Assembly (NCBI RefSeq): GCF_009671245.1
Contig: NZ_VTFS01000008.1
Span: 62,001-126,000 of the forward strand
Origin: Marinicella rhabdoformis
Lineage (GTDB): Bacteria > Pseudomonadota > Gammaproteobacteria > Xanthomonadales > Marinicellaceae
Length of the DNA stretch: 64,000 nucleotides
Direction of reading: 5' to 3'
Every line of letters starts with the position of its first letter. The stretch's first letter is position 1. Below the pieces are notes generated by a model, which saw nothing but the letters and a program-made list of their open reading frames with translations, was not told the origin of the DNA and did no database searches. Position numbers and translations under genes: made by a program. Of this stretch, positions 28,141-38,788 are shown piece after piece.

Positions 28141-28911
28141 TTATTTGGCCTGTAAGCGAATCGCGCCGTCTAATCGAATCACAGAGCCATTAAGGTATGT
28201 GTTTTCAATGATGTGTTGTGCCGTGCGGGCAAATTCATTGGGTGCACCCAAGCGAGAAGGAAAAGGTACCGCTGCACCCAAAGCCGCCTTCACATCATCA
28301 GGCATACCAGCAACCATTGGTGTCATGAACACGCCAGGTGCAATCGTCATCACACGCACGCCGATGCGGGTGAATTCACGCGACATGGGCAATGTCATGC
28401 CCACTATGCCTGCTTTTGAAGCAGAGTAGGCCGCTTGACCTATTTGCCCTTCATAAGCAGCAATAGAAGCGGTGTTGATGATGACGCCAGTTTGACCGTC
28501 TTCGTCTTTTTCATTGTGTTGCATCACATTGGCAGCGGCTTTTGATACATTGAAGCTACCGATCAAATTGACTTGAATGGCACTGTTGAAATGGCTCAAA
28601 TCCATAGGCTTTTCACGACCGAGCACGCGACCAGCAGCTAAAATGCCAGCGCAATTTATGGCAACATTCAATCCACCAGCAAAATCTTTTGCGGCATCAC
28701 ATGCCTGTTCGATTTCAGATTCGGATGTCACATTGGCTTGAATGAATTGTGCATGGTCTGCACCCAATTGTTCAACGGCTGCAGCACCTGCTTCTTGGTT
28801 GATGTCAATCAAAGTGACTTTACCACCGTTTTCAACAATGTGTTGTGCACAGGCGAAGCCCAGTCCAGATGCGCCACCGGTGATGATGGCTTTGGTGTTG
28901 TTTAAATTCAT
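28141..28911 (-). CDS. SDR family 3-hydroxyacyl-CoA dehydrogenase-like oxidoreductase
   Basis: A classical short-chain dehydrogenase (256 residues). Cofactor motif TGGASGLGFACA with D at the end of strand 2 (LIDIN) suggests NAD. The active site is NTASIAAYEGQIGQAAYSAS (Ser, Tyr, Lys). Features such as LGREKPMDLSHF and PFPSRLGAPNEFA match the type-2 3-hydroxyacyl-CoA dehydrogenase group (HSD17B10-like) of beta-oxidation. It overlaps the start region of nothing else, but shares four bases with the end of the M14 gene upstream, implying cotranscription. Confidence 0.82.
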   Translation of the reverse strand: MNLNNTKAIITGGASGLGFACAQHIVENGGKVTLIDINQEAGAAAVEQLGADHAQFIQANVTSESEIEQACDAAKDFAGGLNVAINCAGILAAGRVLGREKPMDLSHFNSAIQVNLIGSFNVSKAAANVMQHNEKDEDGQTGVIINTASIAAYEGQIGQAAYSASKAGIVGMTLPMSREFTRIGVRVMTIAPGVFMTPMVAGMPDDVKAALGAAVPFPSRLGAPNEFARTAQHIIENTYLNGSVIRLDGAIRLQAK

Positions 28912-30002
28912 GATGTTTCTCTCAATAATTGTTCTGATTGATGTTCTCTTTTAAGCGGTCGCATCAGGTAGCATAAGCAGTCCAGTTTAATGGCACGTTC
29001 ACTTTGTGTGATCATGGCGGGCATGACCGCATGCTTGAGGACCACTTGTTGATCGGTGTTTATTTCAAAATATTGTTCAGTGATGTCGTGACCCAGTTGA
29101 TCAGTGACGATAAATGGCATGACAGGGGCTTGCTGTTCATGTATTTGCTGTTCAGTGCTTTGGTACAATTGACCAAAGCTAACACCTGGTTTTAACATGT
29201 GAAAGTTATGTGCATCCAAATCATTTGGAATCACAAATTGGGCATTGTTCTTGTGTTGGCCTACGGCAAAAGGATGGCCTGGCTTGACTTTAACTGTAGC
29301 GAATATATTCATCACATCCTGATGCTCAGCGATGCCCGGTACTTCATGCAAGTTAGGTAAATGAATCAGGTTTTCTAAGAAAGTAACAGTTTGTTCAATG
29401 CCATCTGCTGTGCCTGACTGCCCGCATTCAATGGTGACAGCAGGGCAAAAGTCAGCAAATGCGCCTGATTGGATGCCATCAGGACTGGTGAAATGAATCA
29501 TGGTGTCTGAGAATAAAGAAGCCAAATTAACAAAATCGCCATTCAATGAGTTGATGCCTGAGTAATGTGGATTCCTGCCTGAATTGTTATGAATGTCTAC
29601 ACTGGCGAATGGGTTCATGGCTTTTGCCATTGCTGTAACCTCGGCCATGATTTTTGCTGTTTGATCTTGTCGGTTATGCCGACCAGGCCAACAACGATTG
29701 AAATCGACTTGCCCATCTAATTGCCTTAAATTTTGTGCGGCTGCCTCTATGTTACCGAAGTAAATACATAAACTGCGTGGTAACTTGTCCAAATGATTGT
29801 TTAAAAACACCTTCAATGCATCCCAGCCAGTGGTTTCATCGCCGTGTTGTAAAATTGAAATAAACAAAGGACGCTGGATTTTTCCTTGGAGTTTTACGAT
29901 GGTGTGGGTATCTACACATTGATGCAGTTGATTGGCATCCAAATTGAGGATGTTTTCAGGTAATTGATTGAGGATTTTTATCATTTGTGGGAACTTTGTC
30001 AT
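28908..30002 (-). CDS. M14-family succinylglutamate desuccinylase/aspartoacylase-like zinc hydrolase
   Basis: A 364-residue zinc-dependent amidohydrolase or carboxypeptidase-like protein. Zinc ligands are visible as H and E in LQHGDETTG and a later H in SVDIHNNSG. The substrate-carboxylate Arg region is DFNRCWPG, and the catalytic Glu is probably in VTIECGQSG. This pattern is AstE/aspartoacylase-like. The substrate is unknown; it is not in an arginine succinyltransferase operon. Either of two close ATGs (30002 or 29984) may start it. Confidence 0.75.
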   Translation of the reverse strand: MTKFPQMIKILNQLPENILNLDANQLHQCVDTHTIVKLQGKIQRPLFISILQHGDETTGWDALKVFLNNHLDKLPRSLCIYFGNIEAAAQNLRQLDGQVDFNRCWPGRHNRQDQTAKIMAEVTAMAKAMNPFASVDIHNNSGRNPHYSGINSLNGDFVNLASLFSDTMIHFTSPDGIQSGAFADFCPAVTIECGQSGTADGIEQTVTFLENLIHLPNLHEVPGIAEHQDVMNIFATVKVKPGHPFAVGQHKNNAQFVIPNDLDAHNFHMLKPGVSFGQLYQSTEQQIHEQQAPVMPFIVTDQLGHDITEQYFEINTDQQVVLKHAVMPAMITQSERAIKLDCLCYLMRPLKREHQSEQLLRETS

Positions 30003-30205
30003 GCAATCGTAATCTCAGGCAGCGCATAAGGTACAACTTATGGGCAGAAATTGAAAGTGTCTGTGGACATTTTTTGTTGATTTTTTATTCTGCATTGTCC
30101 ACAATTTACGACCGAATTTTGCTTCCAGAAACTTTGAATTAATGATTAATTTAAAGTTTATTAGCTGTGAGGTGTTAAGTTGTATAAATTTTTGAGGAAA
30201 CTGAA

Positions 30206-31147
30206 ATGATTGAATGTTTGAATTTATCAAAACAATTTGGCCATTTTACAGCGGTTGATGATTTGTCATTCACTGCTGAAAAAGGTCAGGTTTTGGGATT
30301 TTTAGGCCCCAATGGTGCAGGCAAATCCACCACAATGAAAATGATTACAGGATTTTTAGAACCCACGTCTGGTGGGATTAAAGTGTGCGGAGAAGATGTC
30401 CTTCAAAATCCACAAATTTGTAAACAAAAAATAGGCTATTTGCCAGAAGGCGCCCCCAGCTATGGAGAAATGGAAGTGGGTGACTTTTTGTATTTTATTG
30501 CCAGTATGCGAGGCATCGCAAAAGCACAACAAAAAGCAGCGGTTGAATCCGTGATTGAGCGTGTTAATTTAACCAATGTCTATTACCAGCGAATTGAAAC
30601 TTTATCTAAAGGTTTTAAGCGTCGTGTTGGATTGGCACAGGCCATCATCCACAACCCAGAAGTGTTGATTCTTGATGAGCCTACTGACGGACTCGATCCA
30701 AACCAAAAGCATTTGGTGCGAGAACTCATTATCAACATGTCTAAAGAAAAAACCATCATCTTATCCACTCACATTTTAGAAGAAGTGCATGCAGTATGTG
30801 ATCGAGCCATCATCATTGCCGATGGTCGTTTGGTCGCTGATAACACACCGAATGAAATGGAGAAGATGTCCCGCTACAACCATGCAGTCAGTTTTGTGTC
30901 AAACTTAGACACCAATCTTTTAAACAAAATCAAAGCCTTAGACTGTGTTCGTGATGTTTCTTATGATGCCAGATTAAAAGAGACGACAGTCTTTCCAAGT
31001 CAGGGTTTATTTATTTTTGATGAAATCAGTGATTTCTTAAAGGCACAATCTGTCAAAGTGGACAGCTTAAAAATGGAGTCAGGTCGTTTGGATGAAGTGT
31101 TCAGAAACATCACCCAAGACAGCAAAGAAAAGGAGGTGGCCAAATGA
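30206..31147 (+). CDS. ABC transporter ATP-binding protein (GldA-like)
   Basis: The ATPase of a four-gene exporter set (313 residues). Walker A GPNGAGKSTT, signature LSKGFKRRVGLAQA, Walker B VLILDEPTDGLD and the H-loop STHILEE are all intact. The fold beyond residue 220 resembles the C-terminal extension of GldA/CcmA-type ATPases. It overlaps the permease gene through ATGA. Homologous sets occur widely outside gliding bacteria; the substrate is unknown. Confidence 0.9.
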   Translation: MIECLNLSKQFGHFTAVDDLSFTAEKGQVLGFLGPNGAGKSTTMKMITGFLEPTSGGIKVCGEDVLQNPQICKQKIGYLPEGAPSYGEMEVGDFLYFIASMRGIAKAQQKAAVESVIERVNLTNVYYQRIETLSKGFKRRVGLAQAIIHNPEVLILDEPTDGLDPNQKHLVRELIINMSKEKTIILSTHILEEVHAVCDRAIIIADGRLVADNTPNEMEKMSRYNHAVSFVSNLDTNLLNKIKALDCVRDVSYDARLKETTVFPSQGLFIFDEISDFLKAQSVKVDSLKMESGRLDEVFRNITQDSKEKEVAK

Positions 31148-31878
31148 ATCACATCAATGCCATAGTCAAACGTGAATTAAGCAGCTATTTCGCCACGCCG
31201 ATTGCTTATGTATTCATCGTTATCTTTCTAATCATGAGTGGTGTATTTGCTTTTTACTTGGGCAATTTATACGAGCGTGGGCAGGCTGACTTGATGCCCT
31301 TCTTTAACTTTCACCCTTGGTTGTACCTGTTTTTGGTACCTGCTGTGGCGATGAGGCTGTGGTCAGAAGAGCGCAACAGTGGCAACATCGAATTGTTGAT
31401 GACCTTGCCAGTTAAAAAAATGGACTGGGTGTTAGGTAAGTTTTTAGCCGCTTGGTTGTTTGTCGCTGTGGCTTTGGTACTGACCTTTCCACTGGTGATA
31501 TCTGTAAATTATCTGGGTGATCCTGACAATGGTTTGATTGTTGCCAGTTACTTAGGCAGCTTGTTATTGGCCGGTGGCTTTTTGGCGATTGGGTCTTGTA
31601 TTTCAGCGGCAACAAAAAACCAAGTGATTGCGTTTATTTTAACTGTGGTTATTTGCTTTTTATTCCTACTGGCGGGTTTCCCTATGGTGTTGAATTTTTT
31701 CAAGGCCTTTGCCCCTCAGTTTATCGTCGATGCAATCGCTTCGACGAGTTTTTTGACACACTTTGATTCCATTACCAAAGGTGTTTTGGACTTGGGTGAT
31801 GTGTGTTATTTCGGCATCATGATTGCAGTGTGGTTGTATGCCACATCTATTGTTATCGACATCAAAAAAGGAAACTGA
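31144..31878 (+). CDS. ABC transporter permease (GldF-like, ABC-2 type)
   Basis: A six-helix ABC-2 permease of 244 residues. The start HINAIVKRELSSYFATPIAYVF and the RLWSEERNSGNIELLMTLPV loop are typical of the GldF family. It is translationally coupled to the ATPase by an ATGA overlap, and the GldG-like gene starts one base after its stop. Confidence 0.88.
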   Translation: MNHINAIVKRELSSYFATPIAYVFIVIFLIMSGVFAFYLGNLYERGQADLMPFFNFHPWLYLFLVPAVAMRLWSEERNSGNIELLMTLPVKKMDWVLGKFLAAWLFVAVALVLTFPLVISVNYLGDPDNGLIVASYLGSLLLAGGFLAIGSCISAATKNQVIAFILTVVICFLFLLAGFPMVLNFFKAFAPQFIVDAIASTSFLTHFDSITKGVLDLGDVCYFGIMIAVWLYATSIVIDIKKGN

Positions 31879-31879
31879 T

Positions 31880-33751
31880 ATGAGTCTTCAAAATCACAAA
31901 TCAAAAAACAAAACAAAACTGCTGATACTGGCAGTGATTTTCATTCTCAGTTCTGTCATTATTAACCAAAGTGGCTTGTTTTCTCGTTTGCGAGTTGACT
32001 TGACTGAAAATGACTTGTTCACCTTAAACCAAGGTACAAAAAACATCTTGAAAACCATTGATGAGCAGGTGCATTTGAGGTTGTTTTTCTCTGATCAAGC
32101 AACAGAAAACATCCCAATGATTCGCACTTATTACCAACGTGTGGCTGACTTTTTGGAAGAGTTGGAACGCTACGGAAACGGTAAATTAAAGGTGTCAATC
32201 ATTGACCCTGTGTCTTTTTCTGAGGAAGAAGACCAAGCTTCTCAGTATGGATTACAAGCTTTGCCTGTAGGTGAGGGCGGTGAAAATGTATTCTTTGGCA
32301 TCGCAGCGACCAATGCATTGGATCAGGTTGAAGTGCTGCCTTTCTTACAGCCCAGTCGTGAAGCTTTTTTAGAATATGATTTGGCACAATTGATTCACAA
32401 TTTAAACCATGCAGAGAAAAAGCGCATTGGTGTGATGAGTGACTTGCCCATGTTGGGCGATGGTGCGCCAGTCAACCCAATGCAACAACAAGCACCAGCC
32501 CAAGGCCAAATCGTGTTTGAACAACTGAAAGAAACCTATGATGTTCAAAAGGTGGCCACTGATGCGACTCGCTTTGATGACATAGATTTGCTGATGGTGG
32601 TACATCCTAAAAACCTTTCGGATGCCACTTTGTTTGCGATTGATCAGTTTGTTATGAATGGCGGTCGTTTGATGGTGTTTGTGGATCCAATGGCACAATC
32701 AGAAAATGTGCCCGCAGACCCTCAAAACCCATTGGCGCAACTACAAGCTGACCGCTCATCAAATTTGGCCAAGCTGTTGTCTCAATGGGGCATAGGTTTC
32801 GATCCAACAAAAATTGTCGTCGATGCCAAGCAGTCTGTACAGATTCAATCGCCACAAGGCCAACCCATCAGGCATTTGGCGATCAATTCATGGGACAAAG
32901 AAAGCTATAATCACGAAGACATCGTGATGAGTGAATTGTCTGTTTTGAACACCGCCTTGGCAGGGAGTCTGACAGGAGATGAAGAGCGATTATTGCCTTT
33001 ACTGAGCAGCTCCAAGGAATCTATGTTAACGGACGCACAACCGATGGTGATGTTGTATAACCCCACCAGTCTTTTGAATGATTTCGAAGCCGATGAGTCA
33101 ACGCACATCATCGCCGGTCGTTTACAAGGGGAGATTGAGACTGCTTTCCCAGAAGGTTTTGATGGACAAACTGCGGTTTTGACACAGGCGCAACCTCAAG
33201 TGGTTGTTGTGGCTGATGTGGACTTGTTGTTTGATCGACTTTGGGTGCGGGCACAGAACTTCTTTGGTCGCCAAGTGTTCAGTAATTTTGCTGACAACGG
33301 TGCCTTTATCACCAATGTCATGGATAACATGACAGGTTCTGTTGACTTGATTCAGATTCGTGCGCGCGGTACTTCGACCAGACCTTTTGATAAAGTACAA
33401 ACGATTCAGCGCGAAAGCGAACAGCAATACCGTGAAACAGAAAATCAATTGCTGCAACGTTTGCGTGAAACGGAACAAAAGTTAAACGAATTACAACGCA
33501 GTAAAGGCCAAGAAAATCAGTTGATTCTAAGTGCCGAACAACAAAAAGAAATCAAACGCTTTAAGCAAGAAAAACTAACGGTACGTAAAAACTTGCGAGA
33601 AGTGAAACGCAACTTAAATAAAGACATTGAAGCTTTGGGCAGCCGCCTCAAATTCGTCAACATTGCACTGATACCGATACTGTTGACTGTGGTTGTGGTG
33701 TTTATGGGCTGGAGGCGTTCAAAACGCAAGGAGAGACGCTATGTTAAATAA
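31880..33751 (+). CDS. GldG-family auxiliary membrane protein
   Basis: A 623-residue protein of the ABC_transp_aux/GldG type. It has an N-terminal membrane helix (LLILAVIFILSSVIINQSGL), a long extracytoplasmic domain (RVDLTENDLFTLNQGTKNIL; RLMVFVDPMAQSE), a coiled coil rich in Glu, Lys and Gln (about 530-590), and a C-terminal helix. I chose ATG 31880; upstream in-frame codons are permease sequence read in another frame. It partners the ABC ATPase and permease; the role of the complex is unknown. Confidence 0.85.
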   Translation: MSLQNHKSKNKTKLLILAVIFILSSVIINQSGLFSRLRVDLTENDLFTLNQGTKNILKTIDEQVHLRLFFSDQATENIPMIRTYYQRVADFLEELERYGNGKLKVSIIDPVSFSEEEDQASQYGLQALPVGEGGENVFFGIAATNALDQVEVLPFLQPSREAFLEYDLAQLIHNLNHAEKKRIGVMSDLPMLGDGAPVNPMQQQAPAQGQIVFEQLKETYDVQKVATDATRFDDIDLLMVVHPKNLSDATLFAIDQFVMNGGRLMVFVDPMAQSENVPADPQNPLAQLQADRSSNLAKLLSQWGIGFDPTKIVVDAKQSVQIQSPQGQPIRHLAINSWDKESYNHEDIVMSELSVLNTALAGSLTGDEERLLPLLSSSKESMLTDAQPMVMLYNPTSLLNDFEADESTHIIAGRLQGEIETAFPEGFDGQTAVLTQAQPQVVVVADVDLLFDRLWVRAQNFFGRQVFSNFADNGAFITNVMDNMTGSVDLIQIRARGTSTRPFDKVQTIQRESEQQYRETENQLLQRLRETEQKLNELQRSKGQENQLILSAEQQKEIKRFKQEKLTVRKNLREVKRNLNKDIEALGSRLKFVNIALIPILLTVVVVFMGWRRSKRKERRYVK

Positions 33752-34709
33752 CATGAAAACGATGTTGGGCTTGGTCTTGGTATTGGCTGGGTTGGTTTAC
33801 TACTTGGTTAATAAAGACAGCAGCAATGGTGCCACAGGTGAGGGTGCTTGGTTGTTACCTCAGTTACAAGGTGATGTGACAGGTGAACTGACGGCATTAA
33901 AAATCAGCAAAGGTGAAGAACACTTGGTGATGATTAAAAAAGGTCAGCAATGGTATGTAGAAGGTGGCTTTTATGCCGACACAGCACCCATGATGCAACT
34001 GTTGCAAGCCTTGCGTGCGGCAGAAAAAATAGAAGCCAAAACCAGTAACCCAGAAAATTTTAAACAGCTGGGGTTAGGTGATGATGATTTAAAAGTCACG
34101 CTGATGGCGGGAGAGAAGGTCTTGGCTGCGGTTCATTTGGGTAAGAAAGCCACAGCTCCAGGTGCCAGTTTTGCACGCTTAGGTGGTAAAGACCAAACCT
34201 GGTTGGTGACAGCCATTGATCAAGTGGCTTTTATGTCTGATGACTGGACTTTGAAAACATTGATTGATGAAAGTGCAGAGCAGGTGGTTCAAGTACGCAT
34301 TGATAATGGTTCGGCAGCGGTGATAGAAATCAATCGCGACCCAATCAGTGGTACTTGGTCATTGGCGAGTCTACCAGAAGACAAGCAAGTCAAGGTGGAT
34401 GCACCACTGTTGTCAATGGCCAGTGGTTTGGCCAGTTTCACGATTGAAACAGCAATGCCTGTTGATTTAGCTGATAAGGCATTAAAAATTTCAGCAGATT
34501 ATCAATTGACCACAGGCGAGTCGATTGCAGTTAAAGTGTATCAACACGCGGCAGATTATTTCGTCACCATGAACTTAGATAAATACAAAAACTGGATGTT
34601 TAAAATACCCAGTTACAAGTTTGATGCTTTGAATAAGTCGATGTCAGATTTTATCGAGGATAAAGTGGAATCCACTGCAACAGTGGAAACACCAGATACT
34701 CAATCATGA
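33741..34709 (+). CDS. DUF4340 domain protein of the ABC exporter set
   Basis: A 322-residue protein with one N-terminal membrane helix (MLGLVLVLAGLVYYLVN) and a periplasmic region of DUF4340 type (LTALKISKGEEHLVMIKKGQ, QWYVEG, LGLGDDDLKVTL). DUF4340 proteins regularly follow GldG-like genes. ATG 33741 overlaps the preceding stop. The tail is rich in Thr and Glu. Confidence 0.82.
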   Translation: MLNNMKTMLGLVLVLAGLVYYLVNKDSSNGATGEGAWLLPQLQGDVTGELTALKISKGEEHLVMIKKGQQWYVEGGFYADTAPMMQLLQALRAAEKIEAKTSNPENFKQLGLGDDDLKVTLMAGEKVLAAVHLGKKATAPGASFARLGGKDQTWLVTAIDQVAFMSDDWTLKTLIDESAEQVVQVRIDNGSAAVIEINRDPISGTWSLASLPEDKQVKVDAPLLSMASGLASFTIETAMPVDLADKALKISADYQLTTGESIAVKVYQHAADYFVTMNLDKYKNWMFKIPSYKFDALNKSMSDFIEDKVESTATVETPDTQS

Positions 34710-35092
34710 TGCCCAATAAGTCGAGCATATATGTCATCATCGCCGCCGTCTATGGACTGACGGCGGTGATTCTGGGTGCCTTAGGCAGTCACGCTTTGGG
34801 ATTAGAAGCGGGCACCAAAAACATGGCCCTGTTCCAACATGCATTGTTTTACATGATGATGCACGCGCTGCTGTTGTTTTGGCTTTCAAGTCAACTGAAT
34901 GAAAGCTTCTGGCTGCGTTCAGCGGCTTTGGCAGTCACCCTGGGTGTGTTGTTGTTTTGTGGTGGTTTGTTGCTGCTGATATTTTGGGGTAAAACATCCT
35001 TGTCTTGGCTGACACCGGTTGGCGGTTCTTTGATTATTTTGGCTTGGTTGAATATCGTCATCCATGGTTTTCAAAAGTGGCGCAAGTCATAA
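34706..35092 (+). CDS. DUF423 family small membrane protein (YgdD-like)
   Basis: A 128-residue inner-membrane protein with four hydrophobic helices. The segments AVILGALGSHAL, ALFYMMMHALLLFW and LFCGGLLLLIF are the DUF423 pattern. It overlaps the DUF4340 gene by ATGA, so it belongs to the same transcript; function unknown. It is the last ordinary chromosomal gene before the rearranged region. The 268 bases after it contain no gene I can support. Confidence 0.85.
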   Translation: MMPNKSSIYVIIAAVYGLTAVILGALGSHALGLEAGTKNMALFQHALFYMMMHALLLFWLSSQLNESFWLRSAALAVTLGVLLFCGGLLLLIFWGKTSLSWLTPVGGSLIILAWLNIVIHGFQKWRKS

Positions 35093-35360
35093 GCTTTTAT
35101 TGAATTCTGGCTGACTATGTTGTATAGATTGACCACTGTACTGAGGCAGGTTTGTTGGTTACGAGCTACAGGCAGCTATTGCGTCCTGCTCAAGCTGCAC
35201 ACTTCCCTTAAGATGACTACTTTGGGGTATTCCTATAGGCTTCATGACAATTCTCCAATAAGAATATCATTTTTAGGCTTTTAACGAAACTAATCAGGAC
35301 GGTGATTGTAGGGAATTGATTACAATGTGTAATTAGAGGTGCATGTCCCTTCTTTTTTGA

Positions 35361-35942
35361 AACTACCACAGTTACAGCGTAGAACATACTTCCTATGATG
35401 CTTTTGGTAAATGGAGAGGAGTCTATTATCCCGGATCAACTGGGTTTAATCATCATCCCTTTGGTGGTGTCACTAACAAGGGTTTCACGGGGCAAGACCC
35501 TATTGCAGAGCTGGGTTTGGTTGACTTCAAAGCGAGGTTATATGATCCGAACTTGGGTATGATGCTACAAGCTGATACCATGATTCCTGATGGCCCAGCA
35601 ATTGATTCAACGAATCGATATGCCTATGTCTATAATAACCCATTGAGCTATACTGACCCCAGCGGTCATCTGCCCTGGGATGTATTTGCTGCGCATGCAT
35701 CTAGTGCATATAAAACACTTTTTTTGGCCCAAGAGCAACGATTGGCTTTAAAAACATTTTCAACCAACAACAGTCAAGAAAATTCTTTTTTTGCAGGTTC
35801 GGGGAACTCAAATAAACCATCACCTGGGATTTCAAATGCGGCGTATGGGAATGGGGATGTGGGTAAGAACGTAAATAGTGACTCGAATAATTCATGCCCA
35901 GCAGTTAAAAAACACTTGTCAAAGATCAAGTTCAGAAGATAG
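35361..35942 (+). pseudogene. Rhs core fragment, 5'-truncated
   Basis: From 35361 the frame encodes the end of an Rhs/YD-repeat shell: SYDAFGKWRGVYYPGSTGF, LGLVDFKARLYDPNLGMMLQ, DPSGHLPWD. This is the Rhs-associated core that precedes variable toxin tips. An in-frame stop at 35358 and no start codon before 35517 show that the large N-terminal shell is missing. After the core come about 88 residues of linker ending at 35942. The next frame (+1) takes over with a different C-terminal cassette, so a frameshift near 35880-35940 is likely. Confidence 0.8.
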
Positions 35943-36453
35943 CAAGTGGAGGAATGAACAGAAAAATGTTCAAGATAAAGCTAAAAGAGAGGTTAAAGCA
36001 ACTAAAGCTATGGATAAAGGGGCGATAGAAACAAAATCAGACTTTTTTAATGAAGACGGTAGTGCCAAAAATATTGAAAATGGATATGCTATTGGTGTTA
36101 ATGGTGAGAAAATTGTTACTTGCATGATTTGTGCAGATAAACGAGGGGCTCAATTTCTTACTCCTGAAGGAGAGTATGGCGCTGATATACATGGTCATAC
36201 TCCTGGTGCTGGTCAAGAATTACCAGGACCTGTGGATTTTCCCGAAACTAAGCCTAAATACTATTGGGCGCCATCTGGAGCATTAAGAGTTGTGGAAATT
36301 GTTTCAATAGACTCTGGTAAGAATCGCGAGTTTTCTATGCAGGTACGCACAGTATATGGAGGAACAACTAAAATGAATAGAGCGGTTAAAAGATGGAAAA
36401 GTGGAATGAGCAAAAAGGCTATTTTAAGAATTGAAGAAAAAGGTGGTTTATGA
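35878..36453 (+). CDS. Displaced C-terminal cassette of an Rhs-type toxin, possibly JAB/DUF4329-like
   Basis: A 191-codon frame overlapping the end of the Rhs fragment in the +1 frame. It is probably the original toxin tip rather than an independent gene: it has only a GTG start (35878) with no ribosome-binding site. The middle part, GADIHGHTPGAGQELPGPVD followed by YYWAPSGALRVVEI, has an H-x-H ... D arrangement reminiscent of JAB/DUF4329 domains found at Rhs tips. That family link is tentative. Its end overlaps the next gene by ATGA, the usual toxin-immunity spacing. Confidence 0.5.
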   Translation: MTRIIHAQQLKNTCQRSSSEDSKWRNEQKNVQDKAKREVKATKAMDKGAIETKSDFFNEDGSAKNIENGYAIGVNGEKIVTCMICADKRGAQFLTPEGEYGADIHGHTPGAGQELPGPVDFPETKPKYYWAPSGALRVVEIVSIDSGKNREFSMQVRTVYGGTTKMNRAVKRWKSGMSKKAILRIEEKGGL

Positions 36454-37265
36454 ATAAATTTATTAAATTGGCTAATGTGTGTATTTTTTTACTTTTTAGT
36501 GGATCATGTTTGGCGGTACCATTAGTTAAATTAATTATTTCACCGTGTGATTTCAATGAAAAAAAGGTTGTTACTTCTGGGTATTTAGGCATGATTACTC
36601 CTTTTGAACCAGGTAGTGGTAGATTGTTTCTGACAATCGACGACTTTAAGTTTAATAACTTAGAGCAATCAATTATGATAAAAATTCCCGATGAAATCGC
36701 CTTAAAAAAAGAGCTATATCATAAAAAATATATCATTGTTTCAGGAGAATATAATTGCTCACTTAGTTCTCATGGAAATTTAGGTTCAGGAGGAATAGAA
36801 AGTGTTTCAAGTATTCGATTGGCAAATAAAAACCCTTATTTTAACCCTAATGATTTTTCTGAAGGTTTAATTAAAAAAATTCATAGCCAAAAACTTACTG
36901 AATTTGGAAGAATGGCAATTGATAAAATACTGAATGAAGACTCAATTGATAAAAAGTTAGAGTTTCTCTTTAAAAAATCAAAAATCAGACAAACAAATTT
37001 TAAAAGGCTCGAATGGATTATTAATGATTATCTAAAAAATAGAGATTTGTCTAAATATTCACAATGTACTATTTACGAATATGTTGTTCAGGAGGTCGAA
37101 GAAGTGAGTGAAGGTTTTATTTGTTATTCAAAAAGTGACTGTAATTCTTTAGACATCACTGATGCAATAAATCTTCCGAACTGGTCAAGTGAATCTAATG
37201 ACTTCTGTCTTGAGTATGAGAGAGATGATAAAAATACTAAACTACAATCTATTCAGTTTTATTAG
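36450..37265 (+). CDS. Secreted hypothetical protein, candidate immunity partner
   Basis: A 271-residue protein with a Sec signal peptide (MNKFIKLANVCIFLLFSGSCLA) and a Lys/Asn/Ile-rich body; three or more cysteines remain after cleavage. Not recognised. It is coupled by ATGA to the Rhs C-terminal cassette, which is the classic place for a toxin-specific immunity gene, and a periplasmic immunity protein is possible if the toxin acts there. It is clearly more AT-rich than the core genes to the left. A terminator follows. Confidence 0.6.
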   Translation: MNKFIKLANVCIFLLFSGSCLAVPLVKLIISPCDFNEKKVVTSGYLGMITPFEPGSGRLFLTIDDFKFNNLEQSIMIKIPDEIALKKELYHKKYIIVSGEYNCSLSSHGNLGSGGIESVSSIRLANKNPYFNPNDFSEGLIKKIHSQKLTEFGRMAIDKILNEDSIDKKLEFLFKKSKIRQTNFKRLEWIINDYLKNRDLSKYSQCTIYEYVVQEVEEVSEGFICYSKSDCNSLDITDAINLPNWSSESNDFCLEYERDDKNTKLQSIQFY

Positions 37266-37321
37266 GCTGTGGTGATTTAAAAGCCATAGTAATGAACTAA
37301 TCAAGAAGAGGCATCCCAGGA

Positions 37322-37353
37322 GAGGTTGAAGTTGGTTTTTCAGCCTCTTTTTT
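37322..37353 (+). terminator. Terminator after the candidate immunity gene
   Basis: Stem GAGGTTGAA / TTCAGCCTC with one G-T wobble (37322-37347), followed by six T. The bases from here to 37510 hold no supported gene apart from a possible start codon discussed with the IS element. Confidence 0.75.
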
Positions 37354-37518
37354 GTTTTAAAATTGATTGTTTTATCAGGTTCTGAGGTTAAATTGAAGTA
37401 AGGTTGTCTGTGACACAACAGCTACCTCATTTCTCTTGCAAACCCAAATTAACATTGTATTGGTAAAGTGAAGTTTGCTACTAAAATAGAGGAATGAACA
37501 AATATTATTATGTAGTGG

Positions 37519-38699
<1,181 letters not shown>

Positions 38700-38788
38700 T
38701 CACCTTCTTGTCCGAAGTAATATCATATATCACCTCTAAGTTGGTGGCCAATTTCACTGTACCACTACAGTTCGATGAAAAGCTTTGT

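Noticed and set aside
30062-30103. Inverted repeat TGTGGACA ... TGTCCACA
   Set aside because: Perfect 8-bp arms but a 26-base loop and no following T run; too weak for a terminator or named operator.
30015-30230. Minus-strand 71-codon frame before the ABC ATPase gene
   Set aside because: No ribosome-binding site, and low-complexity Asn/Ile/Lys composition; it lies in the intergenic region and covers the ATPase start.
30206-34709. Gliding motility machinery
   Set aside because: Only the ABC components resemble GldA, GldF and GldG; other gliding genes are absent and this exporter family is widespread.
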